28,861 nucleotides of DNA, taken from NCBI GenBank assembly GCA_025964455.1, contig JAOPYU010000053.1, positions 1 to 28,861 of the forward strand. The letters run 5' to 3'. Both the position numbers and the translations under genes were made by a program. Source of the DNA: Thermoleophilia bacterium. GTDB lineage: Bacteria > Actinomycetota > Thermoleophilia > Gaiellales > SKUG01. Under the pieces are notes generated by a model. It was not told the origin of the DNA. It worked only from the letters and a program-made list of their open reading frames with translations, and did not search any database. Below, piece after piece: positions 1-7,673 of the stretch. Numbering within the stretch: the stretch's first letter is position 1; each line of letters opens with the position of its first letter.

Positions 1-55
1 CTAGAGCGTCTGCTTGCCATGCAGAAGGTCGTGGGTTCGAGTCCCATCAGCCGCT
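1..55 (+). tRNA. tRNA-Gly (GCC), 5' end cut by the window edge
   Basis: The anticodon stem TCTGC/GCAGA encloses the loop TTGCCAT, giving anticodon GCC. The T arm is GTGGG-TTCGAGT-CCCAT (31-47). The 3' acceptor strand CAGCCGC (48-54) and discriminator T follow; CCA is not encoded. The D arm and 5' acceptor strand lie outside the window. The 3' half resembles actinobacterial tRNA-Gly(GCC). Confidence 0.93.
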
Positions 56-60
56 TCTCA

Positions 61-88
61 AGGTCCCCGCCGTCCGGCGGGGACCTTT
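61..88 (+). terminator. Intrinsic terminator after tRNA-Gly
   Basis: A perfect 11-bp GC-rich stem, AGGTCCCCGCC (61-71) with GGCGGGGACCT (76-86), closes the 4-nt loop GTCC and is followed by a short T run. It lies 5 nt past the tRNA, as expected for the end of the tRNA transcript. Confidence 0.85.
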
Positions 89-174
89 CATCTTCTGAAG
101 TTCCTGCGTGGGATCGAGACGTTCTACCTATTGGCGATCGGCCGCTCCGTCGTACCAAGGAGGAGCACACTGCC

Positions 175-225
175 GTGCGACACGGATGTCACGCGGCTCG
201 AATCGACAAGGACGTCGAACGATGA
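175..225 (+). CDS. Possible 16-residue leader peptide upstream of the LysM gene
   Basis: A strong Shine-Dalgarno sequence, AAGGAGG (157-163), sits 11 nt before a GTG at 175. That GTG opens a 16-codon frame ending in TGA at 223-225. The stop overlaps the ATG of the LysM gene at 222 as ATGA, the usual layout of translational coupling. The best ribosome site of the region therefore serves this short frame rather than the long gene. It could also be a chance frame; the spacing of 11 nt is long. Confidence 0.3.
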   Translation: MRHGCHAARIDKDVER

Positions 226-1364
226 CCAGCACCACCAGCACCACCAGCGCCTCGAGCGCGAGCTCCACGATCCCGTCCACCGGGGTCTCCGACAGGCCAC
301 CCGTGGGTTCCAGCACCGATGACGCGGCCGAGAGCCCCGTCCTGATCGCGGAACCTGAAGCGCCGACCGAGGCGCCCGCGGACACCCAGGCTGCCGAGGG
401 CAGCTCCCACATCGGGCAGAGCCCGGTGCTGCAGGCGCCCGGGAAGGGTCCTGTGCAGGGCTCCGGCTCATCGCCGGTCCAGACCGAGGCACCACCGGAG
501 TCGTCACCGGTGCAGCAGCAGCCCGTCGAGCAGCAGCCCGTAGAACAGATTCCCGTCACCGATACGCCGACCGAATCGGCGCCCGAGACGTCCGAGACGC
601 CGGAACAGGCTGCGCCGACCGCACCGACCAAGCCTGCACCGACGGCACAGCCGGCGCCGTCCACCGGAACTCCGGTCCAGACGACGCCCACGAAGCCGTC
701 CAAGCCCGCGAAGCCTTCCAAGCCCGCCAAACCGGCCAAGCCGCACCCGGTCCAGACGCCGGTGCAGACCGGGGGCGGGACCGGAGTGCGGGTCACGCTC
801 GACAATCGCGATCGCAACAGCTCGATCCGACTGAACTCCAGCACGGGCACGATGCTCGAGATCTACGGCGACCCGCACGTACGGGCCCGGGTCAACGGCG
901 TGATGCGGCGGTTCGACATCGGCTACGGACCCGGCAGCATCCAGCTCAAGGATGGAACCAAGATCTCCTGGGACACGTTCGACAACCGGAGTCGCGCATT
1001 GCGCAATTTCAGCATCGACGCGCCCGGATCGGGCCGGGACAACAAGGTGAGCACCGCTGACGGCAAGGACGTGCGCGGCCAGCTCACGAACCTCACCGAT
1101 GCGCAGCTGCGGGAGTTCATCACCAAGCTGAGCCAGCGTCGCGGCGACTGGCGCCAGCCGCTCCGCGCGCCGTCAGGCACCGGCATCGACACGTCCGGCG
1201 GCGCCAAGGGTGCAGCCCGCGCGCAGCACGTGGTGCGACGCGGCGACACGCTGTACTCCATCGCGAAGGCCGCTGGCCTGAGCGTTGCGGACGTCGCGAA
1301 GTTCAACGGGATCCGCAATCCAGATCGGATCCATCCCGGGCAGGTCATCCGCCTGCCCGGGTGA
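222..1364 (+). CDS. Pro/Ala/Thr-rich protein with a GDPH (DUF1521/MIIA-like) module and C-terminal LysM domain
   Basis: A 380-residue protein. Residues 1-195 are low complexity (Ser/Thr, then Pro/Glu/Gln/Val, then Lys/Pro/Ala) with recurring PVQ and KPAKP motifs, probably an extended linker. Residues about 200-320 hold a folded region with the signature YGDPHV (G216-D217-P218-H219) followed by DGTKI. This resembles DUF1521, the metal-ion-inducible autocleavage domain of NopE1, and more distantly VWD. Residues about 335-379 are a clear LysM domain (HVVRRGDTLYSIAK ... NPDRIHPGQVIRLP), which binds peptidoglycan. No signal peptide or membrane segment is visible, so export is unexplained. ATG 222 is chosen because AAGGA lies 9 nt upstream and the natural low-complexity N-terminus starts there; an ATG at 186 is in frame. 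Confidence 0.8.
   Translation: MTSTTSTTSASSASSTIPSTGVSDRPPVGSSTDDAAESPVLIAEPEAPTEAPADTQAAEGSSHIGQSPVLQAPGKGPVQGSGSSPVQTEAPPESSPVQQQPVEQQPVEQIPVTDTPTESAPETSETPEQAAPTAPTKPAPTAQPAPSTGTPVQTTPTKPSKPAKPSKPAKPAKPHPVQTPVQTGGGTGVRVTLDNRDRNSSIRLNSSTGTMLEIYGDPHVRARVNGVMRRFDIGYGPGSIQLKDGTKISWDTFDNRSRALRNFSIDAPGSGRDNKVSTADGKDVRGQLTNLTDAQLREFITKLSQRRGDWRQPLRAPSGTGIDTSGGAKGAARAQHVVRRGDTLYSIAKAAGLSVADVAKFNGIRNPDRIHPGQVIRLPG
1335..1361 (+). terminator. Hairpin at the 3' end of the LysM gene
   Basis: The 10-bp inverted repeat CCCGGGCAGG / CCTGCCCGGG has a 7-nt loop (1345-1351) and overlaps the last LysM codons. There is no T run after it, so it would be a U-less terminator or simply a GC-rich coding palindrome. 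Confidence 0.35.
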
Positions 1365-1376
1365 TCTCCCGAGCGG

Positions 1377-1382
1377 TAGATT
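1377..1382 (+). promoter_or_regulatory. -10 element (TAGATT) of a probable leaderless gene
   Basis: TAGATT fits the actinobacterial TANNNT -10 consensus. It ends 6 nt before the ATG at 1389, which would place the transcription start at or next to the start codon. No ribosome binding site is visible before this gene. Confidence 0.5.
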
Positions 1383-1388
1383 GCCGAC

Positions 1389-1997
1389 ATGGGCATCGAA
1401 CTGGTCGGCACGCGAACTGCCGGGATGACGGAGCTGGAGTCGCTCGCTGAGCGGCTCCAGCCGCGTGATCGGAACAACCTCGCGATCGCGAGCGCCTACT
1501 GGGACCACCACGCGTGCTCCACGGCGATCGACCTCGCTGCCCGGGCAGGCGGCCGTGCCCGGCTCGTGCTGTGGACCGCAGGCGGGACCCGTCGCGCATG
1601 GTCGGCAGCTCGCGAGGCCAGCGACGATCCTGGCCTGGAACTGCGGTTCATCGATTCGCCTCCCGAAGCGGGCATCTTCCACGCCAAGCTCGCCGGGCTG
1701 GTCGCAGCGGATGGCATGTGGACCGCGGCGCTCGTCGGCAGTGCCAACCTGACCACCGCCGGGCGCACCACGAATGTCGAGCTCGGCGTACTCATGGACG
1801 CGGAGGAGACCGACGCACTGCTCGGGCTCCAGCGCTGGTACGACGAGCTCTGGGACGCGGCCCTGCCGGCCGCGGACCTCGACTGGGCCACGGCGTTGGA
1901 GATCGCCCCTGAGCGCTCAGAAGCCGCCGCTCGCAAGCGAATTTTCGCGGAGGCGCGCCTCGCCCCGCCAGCCCCCGCGTCGCCAGCGCCTGGCTGA
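1389..1997 (+). CDS. Phospholipase D-like (single HKD) protein
   Basis: A 202-residue protein with one PLD-type active-site motif: H98-x-K100 in GIFHAKLAGL, followed by GSAN (117-120) in ALVGSANLTTAGR and the trailing TTNVELGVLM. The middle shows the alternating strand/helix pattern of the PLD fold. Known single-motif members (Nuc, BfiI-type nucleases) dimerise to build one active site and act on phosphodiesters, mostly nucleic acids; this protein is likely similar, but its substrate cannot be read. The C-terminus is Ala/Pro-rich and probably disordered. No signal peptide, so likely cytoplasmic. It starts 24 nt after the LysM stop but seems to have its own leaderless promoter. Confidence 0.75.
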   Translation: MGIELVGTRTAGMTELESLAERLQPRDRNNLAIASAYWDHHACSTAIDLAARAGGRARLVLWTAGGTRRAWSAAREASDDPGLELRFIDSPPEAGIFHAKLAGLVAADGMWTAALVGSANLTTAGRTTNVELGVLMDAEETDALLGLQRWYDELWDAALPAADLDWATALEIAPERSEAAARKRIFAEARLAPPAPASPAPG

Positions 1998-2043
1998 ACC
2001 CTCCCCAGCGATTCGTTTCTCGCATGAATACGTGGAAAGGCCC

Positions 2044-2068
2044 CCCTCCGAGGGCTCATGCCGGAGGG
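2044..2068 (+). repeat. Inverted repeat CCCTCCG / CGGAGGG
   Basis: A 7-bp perfect inverted repeat with an 11-nt loop between the PLD-like gene and the preferred start of the propeller gene. The 3' arm contains the SD-like core GGAGGG, so the hairpin could mask a ribosome site. It matches no riboswitch class I recognise. Confidence 0.3.
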
Positions 2069-2089
2069 TCGAATTGCCGATACGTCCTC

Positions 2090-4531
2090 GTGCGTCTCCT
2101 CGCCCATCGTCGCGTGCCCAAGCTCGTGTTCGCAGCCGTCGCTGCGGTCGCGTGCGCGCTCGCCGCGATGCCCGCCGGTCACGTCTCGGCAGCCTCGAGC
2201 TCCGTCGTGGTCTCCATGGATGTGCCGAGTGCCACGACGCTGACCCCCAGCTGCAGCGCCACGACCGCCACCAGCTTCGGCGTCGTGCAGCCCGGCACGC
2301 CCGCGACGACCGCCACCGGGGCCGGTGCCTGCTCGGTCTCCTGGACCTCCTCCAACGACGGCACCTCGCTGCGCATGATGCAGAGCGATCGTACCGGGGT
2401 CGCGATGGCGGCTGCATCCCAGGTGTGGAATGCCAACCGTGATCCGAATTCCTCGACGATCCATGGCATCCACGCTGCGAGCACCACGTCCGTGATGGCC
2501 TCCGCACAGGACGGACGGGTCTATCGAAGTGGCAACGGAGGATCTTCCTGGGTCATGGACCAGCTCCCGACCGGCCACTGGATGTTCGACATCGATTCGG
2601 CTCCCGCAGCGCCGGACTCGTGGGTCGTCGTCGGTGGCGGCAACGAGATCTACTCCAGTACCAACGGCATCAGTTCGCTTCCGGCTGCGGCGACGTGGAC
2701 GAGCCGATCCGCGGCACTCCTGGCAGCGGGCTGGCCATCGGGCAACAACATCAACGGCGTGGCGATGATCTCCGCCAGCAACTGGATCGTGGCGGGCAGC
2801 AACGGCTGGGTTGCCTACACCACCAACACGGGGTCAACGTGGACCGCCTACCAGCTGACGGGGCAGGAGGAGGTGACCGACATCGATGCGGTGTCGGCCA
2901 CCGAATACGTGGCCACGGCTTCGGGGAAGCTCTTCCGCACCACGACCAGCGGCGTCAATGCGGCGGCGTGGACTGCCATCAGCCCGACCAATGGCAACCT
3001 CCAGTACCTGAGCGAGCTCTCGGTCGCGGACGCCACCCACGTCTACGCGATCGGTCGCGACAGCTCGAGCTACATGTGGAACGGCACCACCTTCGCCCAG
3101 TCGTCGACGGGTGGCCCCAGTCGCCAGGCGATGCGCATCATGGCGATCGCCGCCCCGACCGCCGCCCCTGCAGCACCGATCGCGCTCGGTGAGCAGGGCG
3201 CTGCCTGGCGCTCCGCGGATTCGGGGGCCACCTGGAACCGAGGCATACTGCCGTCGGCGAGCTGGTTCCAGGCGTCGACCGCTCCGTCGGCCCTGGTGGC
3301 CTACGCCGGTGCGCTCAACGGTGACATCGCCAAGACCGTCGACGGCGGCGCCACCTGGACGCTCGTCCGTTCGAGCCCCGCGACCGCGTCGCTCATCGCC
3401 GTCGATGCTGACCCGTCGTCGGGCCGCACGGCAATCGCCGTCGGTACCGGTGGCCTCGCCACGCGATCCACCGACAAGGGCGGGACATGGGCAGACCTGA
3501 CCACAGGGACTTCCCAGGACTTGCTGGACGTCGAGTTCGCATCCTCGACCCAGCTCTGGGCCGTCGGCAAGAACGGCACGATCCTGCGCTCGAACAACGG
3601 TGGCTCGAGCTGGTCGCCGCAGTCGTCAGGAGTGACGGAGCACCTCCGCGCGATCCATGCACGATCGCCCTCGCGCGCCTGGGTGGTCGGTGACAACGGC
3701 ACCATCCTGGCTACCGTCAACGGCGGAGTCTCGTGGACCGTGCAGTCATCCGGCACGTCGCAGGACCTCACGCAGATCGCATCGCTCTCGGACCTCAACG
3801 CCGTCGCCATGGGAGGCGACGGGAGGATCCGCCGCACCATCGACGGTGGCGCGAACTGGATCACTCCGTCGGGGCAGAGCGGAGCGCAATGGGAAGGGCT
3901 CGTCGCGGTCGGCCCCAGCACGTACCTTGGCTTCTCCTACTTCGGCGGCGTCTACCGGAGCGCCGACGGTGGCGATACCTGGTCGTACTTGCGGAGCGCC
4001 AAGACGGGCATCGGGGATGTCGATGCTTCCGGATCACTGATCGTGGTCAACTTCTGGGACACCGGCTCCATCTCCACTGACGGCGGCGCGACGTGGAACT
4101 ACTCGGACAACGATTCCACTTGGGGCGCATCCGGTCTCGCGGCAGTGGATGCCAACTCCATGTACCTCGCGCATGCGAAGGGCAGCATGTGGACGACGGA
4201 TGAGGACGCCGCCGCGACACGCCAACTCTCCGACTACGCAGGCGGCGCGAACTTCGGCAGCGCCAACACCACCAGCACGTTCGGTGTGTGCCTGCAGAAT
4301 TTCTCCGGCACGACGCTGGGGGCGGGGTGGACGGTGGACGGTGGCACCTGCACCGCCTCGGACACGGATCCGTGGCGTCCGCTCGCCACGACCCCGGTCG
4401 AGGTCGGCACCACCTCGATGGGTGTCACCGGCAACGCCACGTTCGTGTGGGGCATGCGCCCGCGCCTGAACCAGCCGGCTGCTCGCTACTCGGCGGGAGT
4501 CACGTTCGAGGCGATCTCCACGACCCCCTGA
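2090..4531 (+). CDS. Secreted Ycf48/BNR-type beta-propeller protein
   Basis: An 813-residue exported protein. The N-terminus has arginines, a hydrophobic stretch (VPKLVFAAVAAVACALAA) and a likely cleavage after GHVSA. Most of the chain is a run of propeller blades with the motif W(A/V)VGxxGTIL(R/A)(S/T)xNGGxSW, typical of Ycf48/BNR (sialidase-repeat) proteins. The segments before and after the propeller look like two parts of one Ser/Thr-rich beta-sandwich with paired cysteines (CSATTATSFG ... GACSVSW; FGVCLQNF ... GGTCTASD). Such propellers are mostly binding or assembly scaffolds; no catalytic residues are evident. The start is uncertain: ATG 2024 adds 22 residues and lacks an SD, and GTG 2114 begins the signal peptide directly. 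GTG 2090 is a compromise. Confidence 0.75.
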   Translation: MRLLAHRRVPKLVFAAVAAVACALAAMPAGHVSAASSSVVVSMDVPSATTLTPSCSATTATSFGVVQPGTPATTATGAGACSVSWTSSNDGTSLRMMQSDRTGVAMAAASQVWNANRDPNSSTIHGIHAASTTSVMASAQDGRVYRSGNGGSSWVMDQLPTGHWMFDIDSAPAAPDSWVVVGGGNEIYSSTNGISSLPAAATWTSRSAALLAAGWPSGNNINGVAMISASNWIVAGSNGWVAYTTNTGSTWTAYQLTGQEEVTDIDAVSATEYVATASGKLFRTTTSGVNAAAWTAISPTNGNLQYLSELSVADATHVYAIGRDSSSYMWNGTTFAQSSTGGPSRQAMRIMAIAAPTAAPAAPIALGEQGAAWRSADSGATWNRGILPSASWFQASTAPSALVAYAGALNGDIAKTVDGGATWTLVRSSPATASLIAVDADPSSGRTAIAVGTGGLATRSTDKGGTWADLTTGTSQDLLDVEFASSTQLWAVGKNGTILRSNNGGSSWSPQSSGVTEHLRAIHARSPSRAWVVGDNGTILATVNGGVSWTVQSSGTSQDLTQIASLSDLNAVAMGGDGRIRRTIDGGANWITPSGQSGAQWEGLVAVGPSTYLGFSYFGGVYRSADGGDTWSYLRSAKTGIGDVDASGSLIVVNFWDTGSISTDGGATWNYSDNDSTWGASGLAAVDANSMYLAHAKGSMWTTDEDAAATRQLSDYAGGANFGSANTTSTFGVCLQNFSGTTLGAGWTVDGGTCTASDTDPWRPLATTPVEVGTTSMGVTGNATFVWGMRPRLNQPAARYSAGVTFEAISTTP

Positions 4532-5758
4532 TCAGGTCGTCTCGGGCGGTGCTTCGTCCAGGTCGAAGCGCAGGATCGCGACGATCGACCCGAGGCGCTC
4601 GATCCAGCTGAACTGCTCGCGATCGTCGTTGGATCCGTCGGGGCTCGGGTCTGCATTGTCATCGATGCGACGCACGGTGGAAACCTCGGCGCCCGTGGCG
4701 ATCGCCTGCTCGATGGCGGCTTCGACCACGTCCGCGATGGGGTGCAGCGGCTCCCCGTGGATCGGACATGTCCCGGACCGGCGCGACAGCCAGTCCTCGT
4801 GGGCGCACTGCCAGCCAGGGCGGGCGTACCCCTCCGCGATGATCAGCGTGCCGACCCGGTGCTCGCAGATCGCCTCGAGCACTTCGTCGAGCGCCTGCGC
4901 TGCGCGCTCGTCGCGGCCCGCGTTCTGCTCGAACCCGGCGAGCAGGCGATCCATCTGCTCATCCTCGAACTCCGTGATGCGGCTGCTCGCGCAGCGTGCG
5001 ACGTCGCTGATCGAGGAATGCTCCACGTCGAGGTCCAGGAAGCCCGCCATCGCCCCGCGCGTGCCGTTGTGCAGCTCGTCCTGTACGAGGCCCCGCAGCT
5101 CGTGTGGCGCGGCGATGAGGAGCCGGTCGAAGTTGTGGGCGTCGTGCAGCTCGCGCAGGTCGCGCATCGTCTCGCGCACGTGGTCGCGGACCTGCTCGTC
5201 GGTCTGGCGGTAGTTGCGCCCTTGCGTCGATGCAGTCGTGCCGTCACCGCCGCCAGCGCGCTGTGCGTTCACGTCGTCCTTCCACGCGGCGACCTCCTCG
5301 AGCTCGATGCGATCGCCGAGCAGCAGGCGCGTGGCGCGGCGGTTGATGAGCAGGACACACCATCGCTCGCGCGGGAGCACGTCCAGCAGGGGCCGGACCG
5401 GCACGCGCGGCGCGAACTCCACGCGCTCGGCGACGGGGTGCGGAAGCTTCACCATCGTCACGTCGCCGCCGGGCTCCGCGTAGATCAACAGGCCCTGGGC
5501 ATCGCCGAGGGCGTCGCCGACCGCGTCGCATGCGGTGCGCACCTCGTCCACGAGTGCACCCCAGCGGCGGTCGGGCGCGCAACGAGCGGCCCGGTCGATG
5601 GTGCGAGCGAGTTCCGCACGCCGTTCGCGGGCGCTGGAGAAGGTGTGCGGATCCAGGTCCACGTAGAGCGTCAGTCGATCGCCACCGTGCTCGGTGGCGA
5701 GCTGCTTCACGAGGCTGCGTAGATCAGCTGTCGCATCGATCGTTCGCAAGCGTCCCAT
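4532..5758 (-). CDS. Bacterial eRF1-like release factor family protein (baeRF)
   Basis: A 408-residue protein with the domain order of bacterial/archaeal eRF1 relatives. An N-terminal alpha/beta domain has the YVDLDPHTF signature. A middle RNase-H-like domain follows (RWCVLLINRRATRLLLGDRIELEEV, then NFDRLLIAAPHELRGLV). The C-terminal eL30-like domain has RVGTLIIAEGYARPGWQC, a C...H metal-type site (CPIHGEPL), and ends with GSIVAILRFD. Relatives act in peptidyl-tRNA hydrolysis, ribosome rescue or hibernation. The loop where eRF1 has GGQ is Gly/Gln-rich (AGGGDG ... STQGRNYRQ) without a GGQ. ATG 5758 has AAGGGAG 5 nt upstream. Its stop abuts that of the propeller gene in the palindrome TGATCA. 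Confidence 0.72.
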   Translation of the reverse strand: MGRLRTIDATADLRSLVKQLATEHGGDRLTLYVDLDPHTFSSARERRAELARTIDRAARCAPDRRWGALVDEVRTACDAVGDALGDAQGLLIYAEPGGDVTMVKLPHPVAERVEFAPRVPVRPLLDVLPRERWCVLLINRRATRLLLGDRIELEEVAAWKDDVNAQRAGGGDGTTASTQGRNYRQTDEQVRDHVRETMRDLRELHDAHNFDRLLIAAPHELRGLVQDELHNGTRGAMAGFLDLDVEHSSISDVARCASSRITEFEDEQMDRLLAGFEQNAGRDERAAQALDEVLEAICEHRVGTLIIAEGYARPGWQCAHEDWLSRRSGTCPIHGEPLHPIADVVEAAIEQAIATGAEVSTVRRIDDNADPSPDGSNDDREQFSWIERLGSIVAILRFDLDEAPPETT

Positions 5759-5895
5759 GCCATCTCCCTTCGTACGTGTGAAAGCTCCTGCCCGCGCCTG
5801 CTGCGGTGAATCGTCGAGAACCGAAGCACGCCCGCCGCGTTACACAGGCGCCTGTGCGGCAACGATCCCTGCACGAGCCAGAACGGAGGACCCCC

Positions 5896-6093
5896 ATGTC
5901 ACGCAAGCTCGCGAAGTCGGAGGGCCGGACGCAGGAGACGGCACGCAGGGAGGGCACGCTCGACCAGTTCTCCGGGTCCGTGACGTCGAAGGCCGATCGC
6001 ATGGCGGAGACGGCACGCGCCATCGCCGCGGACGCGAACGACAAGGTCGACGACTTCCACGATCGGCACGAGCACCGCGATCGGCGCACCTGA
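5896..6093 (+). CDS. Small highly charged hypothetical protein
   Basis: A 65-residue protein, very hydrophilic, rich in Arg, Lys, Asp and Glu, with an Ala-rich helical middle (SKADRMAETARAIAADANDK) and a His/Arg/Asp-rich tail. It is probably one or two amphipathic helices. ATG 5896 is chosen over the in-frame GTG 5806 because GGAGG lies just upstream at a normal distance. It is divergent from the baeRF gene across a 137-nt spacer that must hold both promoters. The composition recalls CsbD-like stress proteins, but no family match is claimed. Confidence 0.65.
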   Translation: MSRKLAKSEGRTQETARREGTLDQFSGSVTSKADRMAETARAIAADANDKVDDFHDRHEHRDRRT

Positions 6094-6190
6094 CCTGACG
6101 GCGTGACCAAGCGGCCGCCGGCCCGGCCGAGCACGGCCGCCCGCGCCCGCTGGACCCGTGGGATGGTTCGACGACGGTCACCATTGCGTC

Positions 6191-6799
6191 ATGCGCATTC
6201 CAGTCGTCGACACCGTGAACCACGCCAAGGCCTCGACCATGCTCGCGGGCCAGCACTTCGCATCGGCCGTGCGGGTCGCCGGCGACATGAAGGCGGCTGC
6301 ACCCGACTCGCCCGAGCGCCGTCTCGCGGCTGCCCGGGTGATGGACGAGGTCGACCACGGAGTCATCGCGACCAAGGACGTGCCCGGTGTCGGGTTCATC
6401 CCGTATGCCGGCCCTGCGCTGACCGCGTACTCGATCGCCCGCAAGCTGCTCATGGGCGTGTCGCACACGCCGGTCGGCAACGATACGCACCCTGTCCTGG
6501 CAGCCGCCAACCTGCTGGGCGCGAGCGAGCACCTGCAGTCGGCGATGGAGATCCATGCGGAAGGTCACGTCTCCCGTGCCGAGCGCATGCAGGCCGTGAT
6601 GCTCGTCGACGAGGCGATCAGCGACGCCAAGCTCGGATACCGGCTCGCGCGTCATCCGCAGGGGGAGGCCGAGGCCCTCGCGATCCTGACTGGCACCCGT
6701 CAGCTGGTGGATGACCGCCGCGCGGTTGACCCCGCGACGATCACGACCGCGACCCAGCTGCTCGAGCAGGCAGCCACCGCCGCATTCCCCGGGGCCTGA
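6191..6799 (+). CDS. Hypothetical protein, paralog 1 of a tandem pair
   Basis: A 202-residue, mostly helical, cytoplasmic-looking protein of no family I recognise. It aligns along its length with the next gene: a shared N-terminus (MR...DTV...KAS), AAARVMDEVDH, VPGVGFIPYAG, a Tyr/Leu-rich helix, HPVLAAANLLGASEH, an IHAEGH-type motif, DEAISDAKLGYRLARHP and a DPATITTATQLLEQAA end. Conserved histidines (DEVDH, THPV, SEH, RHP) could be structural or metal ligands. ATG 6191 is preferred to GTG 6158 because its N-terminus matches that of the paralog. No SD is seen; CACCAT 6 nt upstream could be a weak -10 of a leaderless gene. Confidence 0.7.
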   Translation: MRIPVVDTVNHAKASTMLAGQHFASAVRVAGDMKAAAPDSPERRLAAARVMDEVDHGVIATKDVPGVGFIPYAGPALTAYSIARKLLMGVSHTPVGNDTHPVLAAANLLGASEHLQSAMEIHAEGHVSRAERMQAVMLVDEAISDAKLGYRLARHPQGEAEALAILTGTRQLVDDRRAVDPATITTATQLLEQAATAAFPGA

Positions 6800-6800
6800 G

Positions 6801-7604
6801 ATGCGCGCAGCCTTCGCTGACACCGTCCCGCTCATGAAGGCCAGCTCGATCCAGGCCGGCGCGCACGTGTCAGCCGCTGGCGATGCGGCGATGCGGATCC
6901 CGCACGAGGACACCGGGACCGACCGTGTGCTGGCTGCCGCGCGCATCGTCGACGAGCTCGACCACGCGGTCGGGTCGGCCCAGTCGGTTCCCGGCGCGGA
7001 GTACATCCCGCATGCCTCCGACGCCTTCCGCGTGTACGGCCTCGCCAGTCGCGTGCTGCGCGCTGCCGCCGGCACGCGAGTTGCAGACCGTGCCCACCCG
7101 GTGCTCGGTGCCGCCGAGCTGCTTGCCGCGAATGACCACGTGACGGACGCCGTCGCGCTGCACGCCGCGCCGGGTGCCAGCGAGATCGACCACCTGCGGG
7201 CGGCCTCGCTGCTCGATGCGGCGATCTCGGACGCGCAATCGGGCTTCGCGTACCTCGACCACCCCGCAACCGAGGGCCGCGTGGTCGCGGCGCTCCAGGG
7301 CGCGCGCGCCAGCGTCGGCGCGCGTGGCCCGATCGATCCCGCGCCGGTCGCGACCGCGCAGGGCCTGCTCGTGCAGGCGGCGAACGAGGCGCTGGGTCGA
7401 ACGCCCGCCGCACCTGCCGTCGCAGTCGCGACGACCCCCGTCATCCCGACCGCACCAGTCGCTGCGCCACGCAGCTCTGCGCCGATCGTCTTCCATCCGC
7501 CGTCGCCGCAGTCCGTGGCTCGCGTCTATGCGGCGACGGTGGCGTCGCACGAGGTGCACCTCAACCTCCCGAAGTTCGTGCTGCCGACGATTCCGGCCCG
7601 TTGA
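6801..7604 (+). CDS. Hypothetical protein, paralog 2 with a Pro/Ala-rich tail
   Basis: A 267-residue protein. Residues 1-200 repeat the fold of the preceding gene: AAARIVDELDH, VPGAEYIPHAS, HPVLGAAELLAANDH, LDAAISDAQSGFAYLDHP, DPAPVATAQGLLVQAA. It then has a 60-residue tail absent from paralog 1, rich in Ala/Pro/Val/Thr and ending in a more hydrophobic segment (VHLNLPKFVLPTIPAR). It starts 1 nt after the stop of paralog 1, so the two are co-transcribed and probably coupled; no separate SD is needed. The pair looks like an old gene duplication with later divergence. The function is unknown; the tail may be an attachment or interaction segment. Confidence 0.7.
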   Translation: MRAAFADTVPLMKASSIQAGAHVSAAGDAAMRIPHEDTGTDRVLAAARIVDELDHAVGSAQSVPGAEYIPHASDAFRVYGLASRVLRAAAGTRVADRAHPVLGAAELLAANDHVTDAVALHAAPGASEIDHLRAASLLDAAISDAQSGFAYLDHPATEGRVVAALQGARASVGARGPIDPAPVATAQGLLVQAANEALGRTPAAPAVAVATTPVIPTAPVAAPRSSAPIVFHPPSPQSVARVYAATVASHEVHLNLPKFVLPTIPAR

Positions 7605-7637
7605 TTCCGGTTCGCTGATTCGCCTCATGTATTAGGT

Positions 7638-7667
7638 ATTGCTTATATAAGCAGTACGCGATACAGT
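7638..7667 (+). promoter_or_regulatory. Promoter with ArsR-type operator palindrome
   Basis: The perfect 14-bp palindrome TGCTTATATAAGCA (7640-7653) sits between a -35-like TTGCTT (7639-7644) and a -10-like TACAGT (7662-7667), spaced 17 bp. The -10 ends 6 nt before the GTG at 7674, predicting a leaderless transcript. ArsR repressors bind such AT-rich palindromes, and one here would block its own promoter. Autoregulation is inferred. Confidence 0.65.
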
Positions 7668-7673
7668 GGGGCG

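Noticed and set aside
128..850. Minus-strand Gly/Cys/Val-rich frame opposite the LysM gene
   Set aside because: A mirror of the Pro/Thr-rich stalk; no SD or domain.
2024..2110. Possible riboswitch before the propeller gene
   Set aside because: Only one short hairpin is visible and it matches no aptamer core I can recall; kept only as an inverted repeat.
5840..7444. Minus-strand open frame of 534 codons
   Set aside because: Antisense to the tandem paralogs, whose mutual similarity proves the plus strand is coding.
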